21,351 nucleotides of DNA from positions 1 through 21,351 of the forward strand of contig DXCY01000022.1 of NCBI GenBank assembly GCA_019115725.1. The letters run 5' to 3'. The translations under genes and the position numbers were made by a program. Shown here in pieces: positions 1 to 7,782 of the stretch (positions within the stretch are counted from its first letter, which is position 1; each line of letters begins with the position of its first letter). Below the pieces are notes generated by a model. It was not told the DNA's origin, did not search any database, and was given only the letters and a program-made list of their open reading frames with translations. The stretch is from Candidatus Luteimonas excrementigallinarum. Its GTDB lineage: Bacteria; Pseudomonadota; Gammaproteobacteria; Xanthomonadales; Xanthomonadaceae.

Positions 1-1250
1 TGCTCTCGGTCGGCGCGCTGATCGGAACCTGGATCCTCAGCGGCACGGTGCCGATGCTGATCATCTATGGGATGCAGCTGATGCACCCGGCGTATTTCTA
101 TCCCGCCGCCTGCGTGGTGTGCGCCATCGTCGCGCTATCGATTGGCAGCTCGTGGACGGTGGCAGGAACGCTTGGCGTGGCCCTGGTCGGGGTTGCCCAG
201 GGCATGGATATGTCGCTTCCCATTACTGCAGGCGCGATCATTTCGGGTGCCTATTTTGGCGACAAGATGTCGCCCATCTCCGACACCACCATCATCGCCC
301 CGGCCGCGGCCGGGGCCGAGCTGTTCGCCCATATCCGCCATCTCACGTGGACCACCCTGCCGAGCTTTGCCATCGCCGTAGCCCTGTTTGCGATCGTGGG
401 CCTGGCCCAGAGCAACACGCCGGGCAATCCTGAATTCGGCAACCTGCCCGAGCTGCTGGGCGAGCACTACAACCTGGGCTGGTACCTGCTGATCCCGATG
501 GTGGTGCTGTTTGCGCTGGCCGTACTGCGATTCCCCGCCTACCCTGCCATCCTGCTCAGCGCCATCCTCGGCGGCGTCTTTGCCGTGATGTTCCAGCCGG
601 AACTGGTGCTGGCGCTGGCTGATCGCACCGATATTCCACGACCCATGGCGCTGCTGTCCGGTGCATGGAAAGCGCTGTTCGAGGGTTATCAGGCCAATAC
701 CGGCAACCCGTCCGTTGACGCCCTGCTCAGCCGCGGCGGCATGATCAGCATGCTCAACACCGTGTGGCTGATCATCTGTGCGCTCGGCTTCGGCGCGGTG
801 ATGGAGAAGACCGGCCTGCTGGAGCGGATGATCCGCAGCGTGCTGGCCCGGGCCAGATCGGCCGGCTCGCTGATCGCCACCACCATTGCCACCGCCTTCG
901 GCAGCAACGTGGTCACCGCCGACCAGTACATGTCCCTGGTGCTTCCGGGCCGCCTGTTCCAATCCGAATACCGGCGCCGCGGCCTGGAACCGGTCAACCT
1001 GTCCCGGGCGCTGGAGGACGGCGCCACCATTACTTCGCCGCTGGTGCCCTGGAACACCTGCGGCGCCTACATGGCCGCCACCCTGGGCGTGGCCACGTTG
1101 GACTACCTGCCGTACGCGTTCTTCAACCTGGTTGGCCCGATGGTGGCGCTGGTGATGGCCTATACCGGATTCAGGATCCTGCGCATGCCGCCGGAAGGCA
1201 GCCGCACCGCCGAGCAGCAGCCGGCACCGGCTCCCGCCAGGGCGGAATGA
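1..1250 (+). CDS. nhaC: NhaC-family Na+/H+ antiporter, 5' end cut off by window
   Basis: Inner-membrane cation/proton antiporter of the NhaC type, expected to expel Na+ in exchange for protons. The frame is open from base 3, so the true start is upstream; about 415 residues are visible and perhaps 50-80 N-terminal ones are missing. The visible part begins with the family-typical GTWILSGTVP stretch. It carries the NhaC signature GDKMSPISDTT (codons around 261-294) and the C-terminal GSNVVTADQY and SPLVPWNTCG motifs, all among many hydrophobic segments. The last 20 residues form a polar, Pro/Ala-rich cytoplasmic tail. It ends 39 bases before mtnB. Family assignment is firm; the ion preference (Na+, or Na+/lactate-malate exchange as in some relatives) cannot be read from the sequence. 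Confidence 0.9.
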   Translation, partial: LSVGALIGTWILSGTVPMLIIYGMQLMHPAYFYPAACVVCAIVALSIGSSWTVAGTLGVALVGVAQGMDMSLPITAGAIISGAYFGDKMSPISDTTIIAPAAAGAELFAHIRHLTWTTLPSFAIAVALFAIVGLAQSNTPGNPEFGNLPELLGEHYNLGWYLLIPMVVLFALAVLRFPAYPAILLSAILGGVFAVMFQPELVLALADRTDIPRPMALLSGAWKALFEGYQANTGNPSVDALLSRGGMISMLNTVWLIICALGFGAVMEKTGLLERMIRSVLARARSAGSLIATTIATAFGSNVVTADQYMSLVLPGRLFQSEYRRRGLEPVNLSRALEDGATITSPLVPWNTCGAYMAATLGVATLDYLPYAFFNLVGPMVALVMAYTGFRILRMPPEGSRTAEQQPAPAPARAE

Positions 1251-1256
1251 GGCCGC

Positions 1257-1262
1257 TATAGT
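1257..1262 (+). promoter_or_regulatory. Candidate -10 box for the mtn cluster
   Basis: TATAGT matches the sigma-70 -10 consensus at five of six positions and lies 27 bases before the mtnB ATG. Transcription would then start near 1269, just inside the usual 5'-UTR range and downstream of the alternative GTG at 1263. There is no recognisable -35 box at the right distance, so this is only suggestive. Confidence 0.3.
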
Positions 1263-1289
1263 GTGCTGCCACCCGCAACGCGCCACGCC

Positions 1290-1961
1290 ATGACCGCCCT
1301 GCCCTGCGACCCCGACCGGTTCTCTGCGCTGTGCGCCGAACTTGCCGCCACCGTGCGCGAACTTGCCGCCCGCGGCTGGACGCCGGCCACCAGCAGCAAC
1401 TTCTCCCGCCGGATCAGCGACAGCCATGCCGCCATCACCATCTCCGGCCGCGACAAGGGCAAGCTGGCCGAAGCGGACCTGATGGTGATCGACATGGAGG
1501 GCCGCGCCGTGGGCAGCGATCACCGCCCCTCGGCCGAGACCCTGCTGCACACCCAGCTGTACCAGCGCTTTGCCGACATCGGCTGCGTGCTGCACACCCA
1601 CTCGCTCAACCAGACGGTGGCTTCCCGGCTCTTCTCCCGGGCGGGCGGAATCGAGCTGGCGGGCTATGAGTTGCTGAAGGCCTTTGCTGGCAACAGCACC
1701 CACGAAACCGCCATTACCATTCCGGTGCTGCCCAACAGCCAGCACATGCCCACCCTCGCCACCCAGGTGGACACGCTGCTCGACCAGGGCCCGCTGTGGG
1801 GCTATCTGATCGATGGGCACGGGCTGTACGCCTGGGGCCGCGACGTGGCCGAAGCGCGGCGCCACCTGGAGGCGTTCGAATTCCTGCTGGGCTGCGAACT
1901 GGAGCTGTATCGGCTGACCGGCGGCCATACGGTGTTCCATCCAGCGGCACGCACGGACTGA
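1290..1961 (+). CDS. mtnB: Methylthioribulose-1-phosphate dehydratase
   Basis: Class II aldolase/adducin-family enzyme that dehydrates 5-methylthioribulose-1-phosphate to 2,3-diketo-5-methylthiopentyl-1-phosphate in the methionine salvage pathway; cytosolic and zinc-dependent. The 223-residue product matches the usual family length. It shows the TPATSSNFS segment (31-39), ISGRDKG (51-57) and SAET with the likely catalytic Glu83. HTH supplies His102 and His104, and GHGLY supplies His177, as expected zinc ligands. ATG at 1290 was chosen because bacterial homologues begin close to this point; a GTG at 1263 would add nine residues with no ribosome-binding site. It is first of three consecutive mtn genes. 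No mtnA or mtnK is seen here, so the upstream steps must be encoded elsewhere. Confidence 0.95.
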   Translation: MTALPCDPDRFSALCAELAATVRELAARGWTPATSSNFSRRISDSHAAITISGRDKGKLAEADLMVIDMEGRAVGSDHRPSAETLLHTQLYQRFADIGCVLHTHSLNQTVASRLFSRAGGIELAGYELLKAFAGNSTHETAITIPVLPNSQHMPTLATQVDTLLDQGPLWGYLIDGHGLYAWGRDVAEARRHLEAFEFLLGCELELYRLTGGHTVFHPAARTD

Positions 1962-1966
1962 TATTC

Positions 1967-1989
1967 TGGGGATCCCTGCTGATTCCCCA
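1967..1989 (+). other. Stem-loop between mtnB and mtnD
   Basis: TGGGGA (1967-1972) can pair with TCCCCA (1984-1989) around an 11-base loop, in the 37-base gap between the mtnB stop and the mtnD start. It has no T-tract, so it is unlikely to be a terminator. It could affect mRNA stability or mtnD translation, or be chance. Confidence 0.25.
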
Positions 1990-1998
1990 CCCAGACCG

Positions 1999-2547
1999 AT
2001 GAGCCGACTGCGTATTTTTGCCAACGATGCACCGGAGACCCCGCTGCTGGTGACCGAAGAGGGCGAGCGCATCGCCAGCGAACTGGCCGCCATCGGCGTG
2101 ACCTTCGAGCGCTGGCAGGCCACGCACCCCGTGGAGCCCGGCGCCAGCCAGGAAGAGGTACTGGCCGCCTATCGCACTGACGTGGACCGGCTGGTGGCCG
2201 AGCGCGGCTTTACCAGCGTCGACGTGATCAGCATTGCCCCGGACCATCCGGACCGCGACGAGATCCGACGCAAATTCCTCGACGAGCACTACCACCGCGA
2301 GGACGAGGTGCGCTTCTTCGTCGCCGGCTCGGGCCTGTTCACCCTGCACGTGGACGGCAAGGTGTACGAGGTGGAATGCGTCAAGGATGACCTGATCGCC
2401 GTGCCCGACGGCACCACGCACTGGTTCGACATGGGCGCCAAACCCAATTTCGTGGCGATCCGCTTTTTCCAGCAGCCTGACGGCTGGATCGGCTATTTCA
2501 CCGGGACCGATATCGCCCAGCGCTTCCCGCGCTACGGCGACGCCTGA
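1999..2547 (+). CDS. mtnD: Acireductone dioxygenase
   Basis: Cupin-fold metalloenzyme of methionine salvage. With iron it converts 1,2-dihydroxy-3-keto-5-methylthiopentene to the 2-keto acid precursor of methionine plus formate. With nickel, homologues give an off-pathway reaction that releases CO. The 182-residue protein has the metal site typical of the family: His97, His99 and Glu103 in the EHYHREDE segment, and His141 in GTTHWFD. Length and N-terminus (MSRLRIF) fit the proteobacterial family. It starts 37 bases after mtnB and ends 19 bases before mtnC. The metal, and therefore the chemistry, cannot be predicted from sequence alone. Confidence 0.95.
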   Translation: MSRLRIFANDAPETPLLVTEEGERIASELAAIGVTFERWQATHPVEPGASQEEVLAAYRTDVDRLVAERGFTSVDVISIAPDHPDRDEIRRKFLDEHYHREDEVRFFVAGSGLFTLHVDGKVYEVECVKDDLIAVPDGTTHWFDMGAKPNFVAIRFFQQPDGWIGYFTGTDIAQRFPRYGDA

Positions 2548-2566
2548 GCCGCGCCGAGGAGATCCG

Positions 2567-3259
2567 ATGTCCCGCATCATCCTGACCGATATCGAAGGCA
2601 CCACCAGCAGCATTTCCTTCGTCAAGGACGTGTTGTTTCCCTATGCGCGCAGCGAAATGCCGCGTTTCGTGCGCGTGCGTGGCCAGGACCCGGAAGTCCG
2701 CCGCTGGCTGGACGAAGTGGCAACCGAGCTGGGCGGCGTCTGCCAGGACGGCATGATCGCCGAAACGCTGCAGGGGTGGATCGACCAGGACCTCAAGCAC
2801 ACCGCGCTCAAGGCGCTGCAGGGCATGCTCTGGGCCGAGGGCTACCGCAACGGCGACTTCGCCGCTCCGATCTATCCGGACGCAGTGCAGCAGCTGCGCC
2901 AATGGCATGAGGCCGGCCACACCCTGGCGGTGTATTCCTCCGGCTCGGTGCCCGCCCAGATGCTGTTGTTCTCCCACAGCGACGCCGGCGATCTGAGTCC
3001 GCTGTTCTCCGCCTGGTTCGACACCGAGATCGGCGGCAAGCGCGACACCGAAAGCTACGCCCGCATCAGCCGCCGCCTGGATGTACCCGCCGGGCAGATC
3101 CTGTTCCTCTCCGACGTGGTGGAGGAGCTGGACGCGGCCCGCGCAGCCGGCGTGGCAACCACCCTGGTCGACCGGCGCCAGGACTATCCGCAGCCACGCA
3201 CCGGCGACGCCGCTGGCGGCCATCCCCGCGTGGAGTCGTTCGATGGCATTGTTCCGTAA
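2567..3259 (+). CDS. mtnC: Enolase-phosphatase E1
   Basis: HAD-superfamily bifunctional enzyme of methionine salvage. It enolises and then dephosphorylates 2,3-diketo-5-methylthiopentyl-1-phosphate, giving the acireductone used by MtnD. The 230-residue product shows all HAD motifs: DIEGTT with Asp8 and Glu10 (motif I), YSSGS at 123-127 (motif II), Lys158 in GGKRD (motif III) and LSDVVEE with Asp183 (motif IV). A good ribosome-binding site, GAGGAG, precedes the ATG. The last 17 bases overlap the start of the following C13 peptidase gene in another frame, so the four genes probably share one transcript. Confidence 0.95.
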   Translation: MSRIILTDIEGTTSSISFVKDVLFPYARSEMPRFVRVRGQDPEVRRWLDEVATELGGVCQDGMIAETLQGWIDQDLKHTALKALQGMLWAEGYRNGDFAAPIYPDAVQQLRQWHEAGHTLAVYSSGSVPAQMLLFSHSDAGDLSPLFSAWFDTEIGGKRDTESYARISRRLDVPAGQILFLSDVVEELDAARAAGVATTLVDRRQDYPQPRTGDAAGGHPRVESFDGIVP

Positions 3260-4142
3260 CCCGCTGCACGGGCCGCGCATGGCGGCCGCCGCGCTGCTGT
3301 TCGCCCTGCTGGCCTCCTCCGCCCTTGCCGCGGCGTCTGGCGAGGAAACGCTGCCAGAACGCGACCGCCGGCTGATCGCCGAAGCGCTGCAGACCATGCC
3401 CGCGCAGGAGCCCGGCCGGCCGGACCTGTACGTGGTCGGGTTTGCCGGCGACGGCAATGAGGATGTGTTCCGCAACGAGGTGCTGTACCTGGAGCAGCTG
3501 ATGAACGCGCGCTTCCAGGTGCGTGAACGGGTCATCGGCCTGGTGAACCACCCCGACAGCCTGGACGAGGACGCACCGCGGCCGCTGGCCACGCTGGAGA
3601 ACCTGGAGCAGGCGCTCGCCGGCGTGGGCGCGGCCATGGATCCCGAGGAGGATCTGCTGCTGCTGTTCCTCACCACCCACGGCAGCGAGGACCACGAACT
3701 GGTGGTGGACCTGCCGCCGCTGCTGGAGGACGGCATCACCGCGGACCAGCTGGCCGGGGCGCTGGCGGATTCCGGCATCCGCAACCGGGTAGTGGTGGTC
3801 TCCGCCTGCTATTCCGGCGGCTTCATGCCGGCATTGCGCAGCCCAACCGGGGTCACCATCACCGCGGCGCGCAAGGACCGCACCTCCTTTGGCTGCGGCG
3901 CGGCCTCCCAGGTGACCTATTTCGGCCAGGCCTGGCTGGTGGACGCACTCAACCAGCATGACGACTTCGTCGAGGCGTTCAGGGACGCCCGCAAGCACGT
4001 GGCCGCACGCGAGGCCGAAGGCGATTTCACTCCGTCACTGCCGCAGATCCACGTGGGCACGGAGATCGAGCCGGTACTGGATGCCTGGCGCCAATCCCTC
4101 GAGCTCGGCCCGCCGGTGCCCTATCCGCACGCCCAGCGCTGA
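3243..4142 (+). CDS. Secreted caspase-like cysteine peptidase, family C13
   Basis: Predicted exported peptidase of the legumain/caspase-hemoglobinase clan (Peptidase_C13). The 299-residue product has an N-terminal signal peptide: a basic start, a hydrophobic run at about 13-27, and likely cleavage after SALA. A caspase-like domain follows. His146 in LTTHGSEDH and Cys189 in SACYSGGF form the expected His-Cys dyad, each at the end of a hydrophobic strand (LLLLFL, RVVVVS). ATG at 3243 is supported by GGAG at 3232-3235, seven bases upstream; an in-frame ATG at 3279 is possible but would trim the signal region. It overlaps the end of mtnC by 17 bases, although no functional link with methionine salvage is known to me. 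Substrate specificity is unknown. Confidence 0.85.
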   Translation: MALFRNPLHGPRMAAAALLFALLASSALAAASGEETLPERDRRLIAEALQTMPAQEPGRPDLYVVGFAGDGNEDVFRNEVLYLEQLMNARFQVRERVIGLVNHPDSLDEDAPRPLATLENLEQALAGVGAAMDPEEDLLLLFLTTHGSEDHELVVDLPPLLEDGITADQLAGALADSGIRNRVVVVSACYSGGFMPALRSPTGVTITAARKDRTSFGCGAASQVTYFGQAWLVDALNQHDDFVEAFRDARKHVAAREAEGDFTPSLPQIHVGTEIEPVLDAWRQSLELGPPVPYPHAQR

Positions 4143-4195
4143 AACATCAGGCGCTGAAACATCAGGCGCTGAAACATCGGGCGCTGAAATATTGG
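4136..4195 (+). repeat. Four tandem copies of a 15-bp repeat across the C13 peptidase stop codon
   Basis: Unit GCGCTGAAACATCAG occurs at 4136 and 4151 exactly, at 4166 with one change, and at 4181 with more drift. The period is five codons, so each unit puts a TGA in the peptidase frame (4140, 4155, 4170, 4185). The first is the actual stop codon. This looks like slipped-strand expansion; no function is implied. Confidence 0.9.
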
Positions 4196-4210
4196 GCGTG
4201 TTACCCGCCC
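4194..4210. terminator. Weak hairpin between convergent genes
   Basis: GGGCG (4194-4198) pairs with CGCCC (4206-4210) around a 7-base loop, midway between the convergent C13 peptidase and phosphoesterase genes. The stem is short and there is no clear T-tract on either strand, so terminator function is only a possibility. The rest of the 4143-4230 gap holds the tandem repeat and nothing else I recognise. Confidence 0.25.
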
Positions 4211-4230
4211 CTTGAGCGCGTCCGCACGCG

Positions 4231-5775
4231 TTACTCCCCGGGCGGCGCACGCTCCACCAGCCGGTAGCTGGTCACCGCACGCTGCTCTCCCTGCCAGCGG
4301 TCAAACGCACGCACTTCCACGCGATGCTCGCCGGCGTCCAGGTCGGTAGGCAAGGCGCCGCGCCACAGATGGGTGGAGGGCTGGGCCTCCGGGGAGCGGT
4401 CGTATCCGCGCAGCTCCGTGGCCAGGTCATCGCGCACGTTCTCCACCAGCAGCCGCGGGTCCGGTGCGGCTGCCCGCTGCATCGGCCGCCACTCCCCTTC
4501 ATCCACGCGGAACTCCACCCGCGTGTCCTCCAGGCCCATGTACACGTTGGCGTACACCCCCCAGGCGGGATAGGCACCGCGGCGGAGCGCGCGCGGCGCA
4601 TGCAGGGCCATGACATCGGTGAAGGCCGGATCGTCCGTGCGGTAATGTCCGGCCCGGTGCCAGGACAGCCGGTAATCACCCGTGTCATCCACCGTCAGCC
4701 GCGCGTAGCCGCTGGGCGTGCCATCGGACATGGTTGAATCCGGGATGCCGTCGCTGCCGGCCACTCCCGACCAGAACGCCCCGCTGGCCGCACCCACGTT
4801 GAACTCATGCAGCGGTGAGGCACCGTGCCAGCCGGCATCCGGACCGTGGAATACGTGCTGCAGGGTGTGCCGGTGCCCACTCAGCACCAGCAGTTTTGGA
4901 AACCTCTGCAGCAGCGCGAACAGCCGCTCCCGGTCCGCATGGCGAAAAGTCTCGCGGCCGGGCGCGGTGTCGAACAGGGGAATGTGCACCATCAGCACCA
5001 GCAGCCGATCGGCGGACAGGGTGGGCAACCAGGCCTCGAGGAATTCGAACTGCTCCGGGCGCAGGCCGCCCGTGTACGCAGGCCGCTGGCCGGGCTGGTA
5101 GATCACGTTGTCCAGACCGATGAAAACGGCCTCCGGCTCCTCCCAGGCAAACGTGTCCGGGCCGTACACCTCGCGGAACGAGCGCAGCGATCCCCGGTCC
5201 TGCTCCACCTCGAAATCCAGGTCATGGTTGCCGGCCACGTGCAGCCAGGGCACGCCCAGGCTGGTGGTGGCCTCGTTCAAGGCCGGATACAGCGACGGCA
5301 CGTCGTTGGTCACGTCGCCCAGGGTCACGCCCAGCCGCGCGCCCTGCGAGCCATGGAGCGGCGCCACGATCGCATCGCGGTAATAACCGACCTCGCGCAG
5401 GTTGGCGGTCTGCGGATCGCTGAACACCAGCACGTCGAGCGCGCTGCCGGCCCGGTCATCCGTCACGGCGGGCAGGAGTTCGAAATCACACCCCTCCGCA
5501 TCCGCGCCGCTACGCCAGAAATCAGGCAGACCATCCGCACGGGCAGGCAGCGCATATCCCGCGGGCTTGATCACGAACACCGGCCCGCCGGCCACGGCCG
5601 GCAATCGCCACTGCCCATCCGCGCCGGTGGTCACCACCTGCCGCCCATCGGAAACCGCCACCCCGGCCAGGCCCTCGCCGCTGGCCAGCCGCACCGTGCC
5701 CTGCAGGCAGGTGGAACCATCGGCACGAACGGGGAGCGCAAGAAAAAGCAGCACGCACAGCCAGGCGAATCGCAT
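4231..5775 (-). CDS. Exported calcineurin-like metallophosphoesterase
   Basis: Predicted periplasmic or outer-surface phosphoesterase of 514 residues. The signal peptide covers about 1-18 (LALPVRA, cleavage before DG). A small beta-sandwich domain of carboxypeptidase-regulatory type follows (about 23-75, with GLAGVAVSDG and GADGQWRLP). The calcineurin-type catalytic domain spans about 112-310: FSDPQ (Asp120), GDVTND (Asp154), GNHD (182-185), VHIP (His264) and GHRHT (300-304). A C-terminal beta-rich domain (about 340-505) matches the architecture of calcineurin-like phosphoesterases with dedicated N- and C-terminal domains. The usual DxH motif I is DxQ here (Gln122), and members of this subfamily may share that. 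The ATG is preceded by AAGGA. Its substrate is unknown; a phosphodiester or phosphomonoester is expected. Confidence 0.85.
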   Translation of the reverse strand: MRFAWLCVLLFLALPVRADGSTCLQGTVRLASGEGLAGVAVSDGRQVVTTGADGQWRLPAVAGGPVFVIKPAGYALPARADGLPDFWRSGADAEGCDFELLPAVTDDRAGSALDVLVFSDPQTANLREVGYYRDAIVAPLHGSQGARLGVTLGDVTNDVPSLYPALNEATTSLGVPWLHVAGNHDLDFEVEQDRGSLRSFREVYGPDTFAWEEPEAVFIGLDNVIYQPGQRPAYTGGLRPEQFEFLEAWLPTLSADRLLVLMVHIPLFDTAPGRETFRHADRERLFALLQRFPKLLVLSGHRHTLQHVFHGPDAGWHGASPLHEFNVGAASGAFWSGVAGSDGIPDSTMSDGTPSGYARLTVDDTGDYRLSWHRAGHYRTDDPAFTDVMALHAPRALRRGAYPAWGVYANVYMGLEDTRVEFRVDEGEWRPMQRAAAPDPRLLVENVRDDLATELRGYDRSPEAQPSTHLWRGALPTDLDAGEHRVEVRAFDRWQGEQRAVTSYRLVERAPPGE

Positions 5776-5879
5776 GCGGATGTCCTTGAAACGTGGAGTG
5801 GCCCGATTATGCCGCCCCGATGCAAAACGCGCCGCGGTGGTCTAGTCTCCAACAGGGGCCGGGTGCCCCGGGGGAAGCC

Positions 5880-7730
5880 ATGGCCGGCAGGCCCGTTACA
5901 CTGGGAATCCGCGCAGTCACCTGGGTGGCCATGTTGCTGGCCTGCCTCTGCCAGGGCGTGCTCGCGGCCCCGCCCGCAGTCGAACTGCCGGCTGATGTGA
6001 ACCAGATCAGCCTCACCCCGCACCTCGCCTATCGCCACGATTCAACCTCCAGCGACCGCATGGAAGATGCCTTTGCCCATCTCCAGGCCGGCCGCTTCGA
6101 GCCCGTGCCGGGCGGCAACGCGGCGTTCGGCTTCCAGACCGGCGCCTTCTGGTTCCACGCCCGCGTGGTCAACCGCAATCCGACGGAGCAGCGCTGGGTG
6201 CTGGTGCAGGAATACCCGCTCAGCGACCGCCTGGATGTCTACGTGCGCTACGCGGACGGGCGGATCCTCCACCAGGCCGGCGGCGATCACCTGCCCTTCA
6301 ATATCCGCAGCGTGCGATACCGGCATCCCAACTTCCACCTGGAGCTGCCGCAGGACGAGCCGGTGGAACTGCTGGTGCGGGTGCGCAGCGAAAGCTCCAT
6401 GCAGGTGCCGCTGGAGCTGTACACGCCGGCGGCCTTCACCGAGCTCTCCCGCGATGCGCAGCTGGCCATCGGCCTGTACTACGGGATCCTGCTGGCGCTG
6501 TTTTTCTACAACCTGGTGCTGTGGATCTCGCTGCGCGATGCCAGCTACTTCTGGTATCTGTTCCACATCACCGCGTTCGGCCTGGTCCTGTTCACCCTCA
6601 ACGGCCTGGGCTTCGAGTACCTGTGGCCGAACTGGCCGTGGCTGGCGGACAAGTCGGTACCGCTGTCGATCTGCCTGGCGCTGATCGGCATGAACCAGTT
6701 CACCCGCAACTTCCTGGAACTTCCCCAGCGCTGGCCCGTGGGCAACGTGGCCAGCCTGACGGTGATCAGCTTCTTCCTGCTCTTCGGCGTTGCCTCGTTC
6801 TGGCTGCCCTATCGCATCGCCACGCCGGTGGCGGCACTGGCGGTGCTGGTGGGCATCGCCTGGATCGTTGCCGCCACGCTGCGGGTGGTGCGCCTGGGCT
6901 ACCAGCCGGCACGCCTGCTGCTGCTGGCCTGGGGCATGTTCCTGCTGGGCACGGCGGTGTTCACCCTGCTGGCCTTCGGCGTACTGCCGAAGAACTTCTT
7001 CACCGAATACGGCGTGCAGATCGGCTCGGCGCTGGAGATGCTGCTGCTCTCGATCGCACTGGGCTACCGCTACGCCGGGCTGCGCAACGAGAACGAGCGC
7101 ATTGCCAGCGAGGCCAACGTGATGCTGGAGCGCAAGGTGGCCCAGCGCACCCAGGAAGTGCGCAATGCGCTGATGCAGCTGGAGGAAGCCCACGGCCGGC
7201 TGCGCGAATCCAGCCGCCGCGACGGGCTGACCGGCCTCTACAACCGCACCTGGTTCCATGAGGCCTTCAATCGCATGGTGCGCGAAGCGCGTGACAGCGG
7301 GCGCCCGGTCTCCCTGCTGATGGTGGACCTGGATCACTTCAAGGCGATCAACGACCGCCACGGCCACCTGGTGGGCGATGAATGCCTGCGCTGGGCCGCA
7401 GGCCGGATCGCCGCGGCGGCAGGGGCTGACGCGCTGCTGGCAAGATTTGGTGGCGAGGAGTTCGTGGTGGCGCTGCCGGCGCACGATGGCCCCGCGGCCA
7501 TGGTGGTGGGCGAGGCGATCCGCGCAACGCTGGCCGCGGCATCCTGCCCGGCCGTGCAGGACCCCATCCGGGTCACTGCCAGCATCGGTGTGCACACCCT
7601 GGACGCCGACAGCATGGACGCCAACAGCCGGGACGGGATCGACCGCGCGTTCGAAATCGCCGACAGGGCCATGTACGCGGCCAAGGCGCAGGGCCGCGAC
7701 CGCGTGCATACGCTGGCCGCCACCGCCTGA
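5880..7730 (+). CDS. Membrane diguanylate cyclase with 7TM-DISM sensor
   Basis: Predicted inner-membrane signalling enzyme making cyclic di-GMP from two GTP. The 616-residue product has a signal peptide (about 1-30, cleavage near VLA). A periplasmic 7TMR-DISMED2 sensory domain follows (about 40-180), then a seven-helix 7TMR-DISM membrane module (about 195-400). A coiled coil (about 400-445, LERKVAQRTQEVRNAL) leads to a C-terminal GGDEF domain (about 446-611). The active-site motif is GGEEF (524-528), intact, with the nucleotide-binding DLDHFKAIND upstream. The position of the usual RxxD inhibitory site reads GADA, so product inhibition through that site seems absent. ATG at 5880 was chosen for the GGGGAAG ribosome-binding site and the signal peptide directly after it. 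The ligand sensed is unknown. Confidence 0.93.
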   Translation: MAGRPVTLGIRAVTWVAMLLACLCQGVLAAPPAVELPADVNQISLTPHLAYRHDSTSSDRMEDAFAHLQAGRFEPVPGGNAAFGFQTGAFWFHARVVNRNPTEQRWVLVQEYPLSDRLDVYVRYADGRILHQAGGDHLPFNIRSVRYRHPNFHLELPQDEPVELLVRVRSESSMQVPLELYTPAAFTELSRDAQLAIGLYYGILLALFFYNLVLWISLRDASYFWYLFHITAFGLVLFTLNGLGFEYLWPNWPWLADKSVPLSICLALIGMNQFTRNFLELPQRWPVGNVASLTVISFFLLFGVASFWLPYRIATPVAALAVLVGIAWIVAATLRVVRLGYQPARLLLLAWGMFLLGTAVFTLLAFGVLPKNFFTEYGVQIGSALEMLLLSIALGYRYAGLRNENERIASEANVMLERKVAQRTQEVRNALMQLEEAHGRLRESSRRDGLTGLYNRTWFHEAFNRMVREARDSGRPVSLLMVDLDHFKAINDRHGHLVGDECLRWAAGRIAAAAGADALLARFGGEEFVVALPAHDGPAAMVVGEAIRATLAAASCPAVQDPIRVTASIGVHTLDADSMDANSRDGIDRAFEIADRAMYAAKAQGRDRVHTLAATA

Positions 7731-7750
7731 ACCGCGCAGCCATCCGCCCC

Positions 7751-7782
7751 GATCAGCTGCCGGCGCGATCAGCTGCCGGCGC
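7751..7782. repeat. 16-bp tandem duplication at the hisIE stop codon
   Basis: GATCAGCTGCCGGCGC occurs twice in direct succession (7751-7766 and 7767-7782). The second copy contains the last codons and stop of hisIE, read on the minus strand. The repeat unit includes the self-complementary GCCGGC. No T-tract follows, so it is not an obvious terminator for either convergent gene. Confidence 0.85.

Noticed and set aside
1263..1289. GTG start adding nine residues to MtnB
   Set aside because: No ribosome-binding site, not typical of the family, and it would lie before the probable transcription start.
135..2123. Long minus-strand open frame opposite the antiporter and mtnB
   Set aside because: Its product is Gly/Ala/His/Gln-rich with no family motif, and it runs antisense to two well-supported genes. 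Such frames are common in GC-rich DNA.
2498..3998. Minus-strand open frames opposite mtnC and the C13 peptidase
   Set aside because: Low-complexity Ser/Arg and Gly/Gln products antisense to genes with clear catalytic motifs.
4136..4195. Short CRISPR-like array
   Set aside because: The copies are directly adjacent with no spacers and only 15 bases long; this is a simple tandem repeat.
4136..4215. Small repeat protein (ETSGA units) read from the 15-bp repeat
   Set aside because: It is only the out-of-frame tail of a shadow frame inside the C13 gene, with no start or ribosome-binding site of its own.
6042..7709. 555-codon minus-strand frame opposite the diguanylate cyclase
   Set aside because: His/Gln-rich shadow of a gene with intact GGEEF and 7TM modules; no recognisable domain.
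7731..7768. Terminator between the cyclase and hisIE
   Set aside because: The self-complementary GCCGGC copies lack a stable hairpin with a following T-tract.
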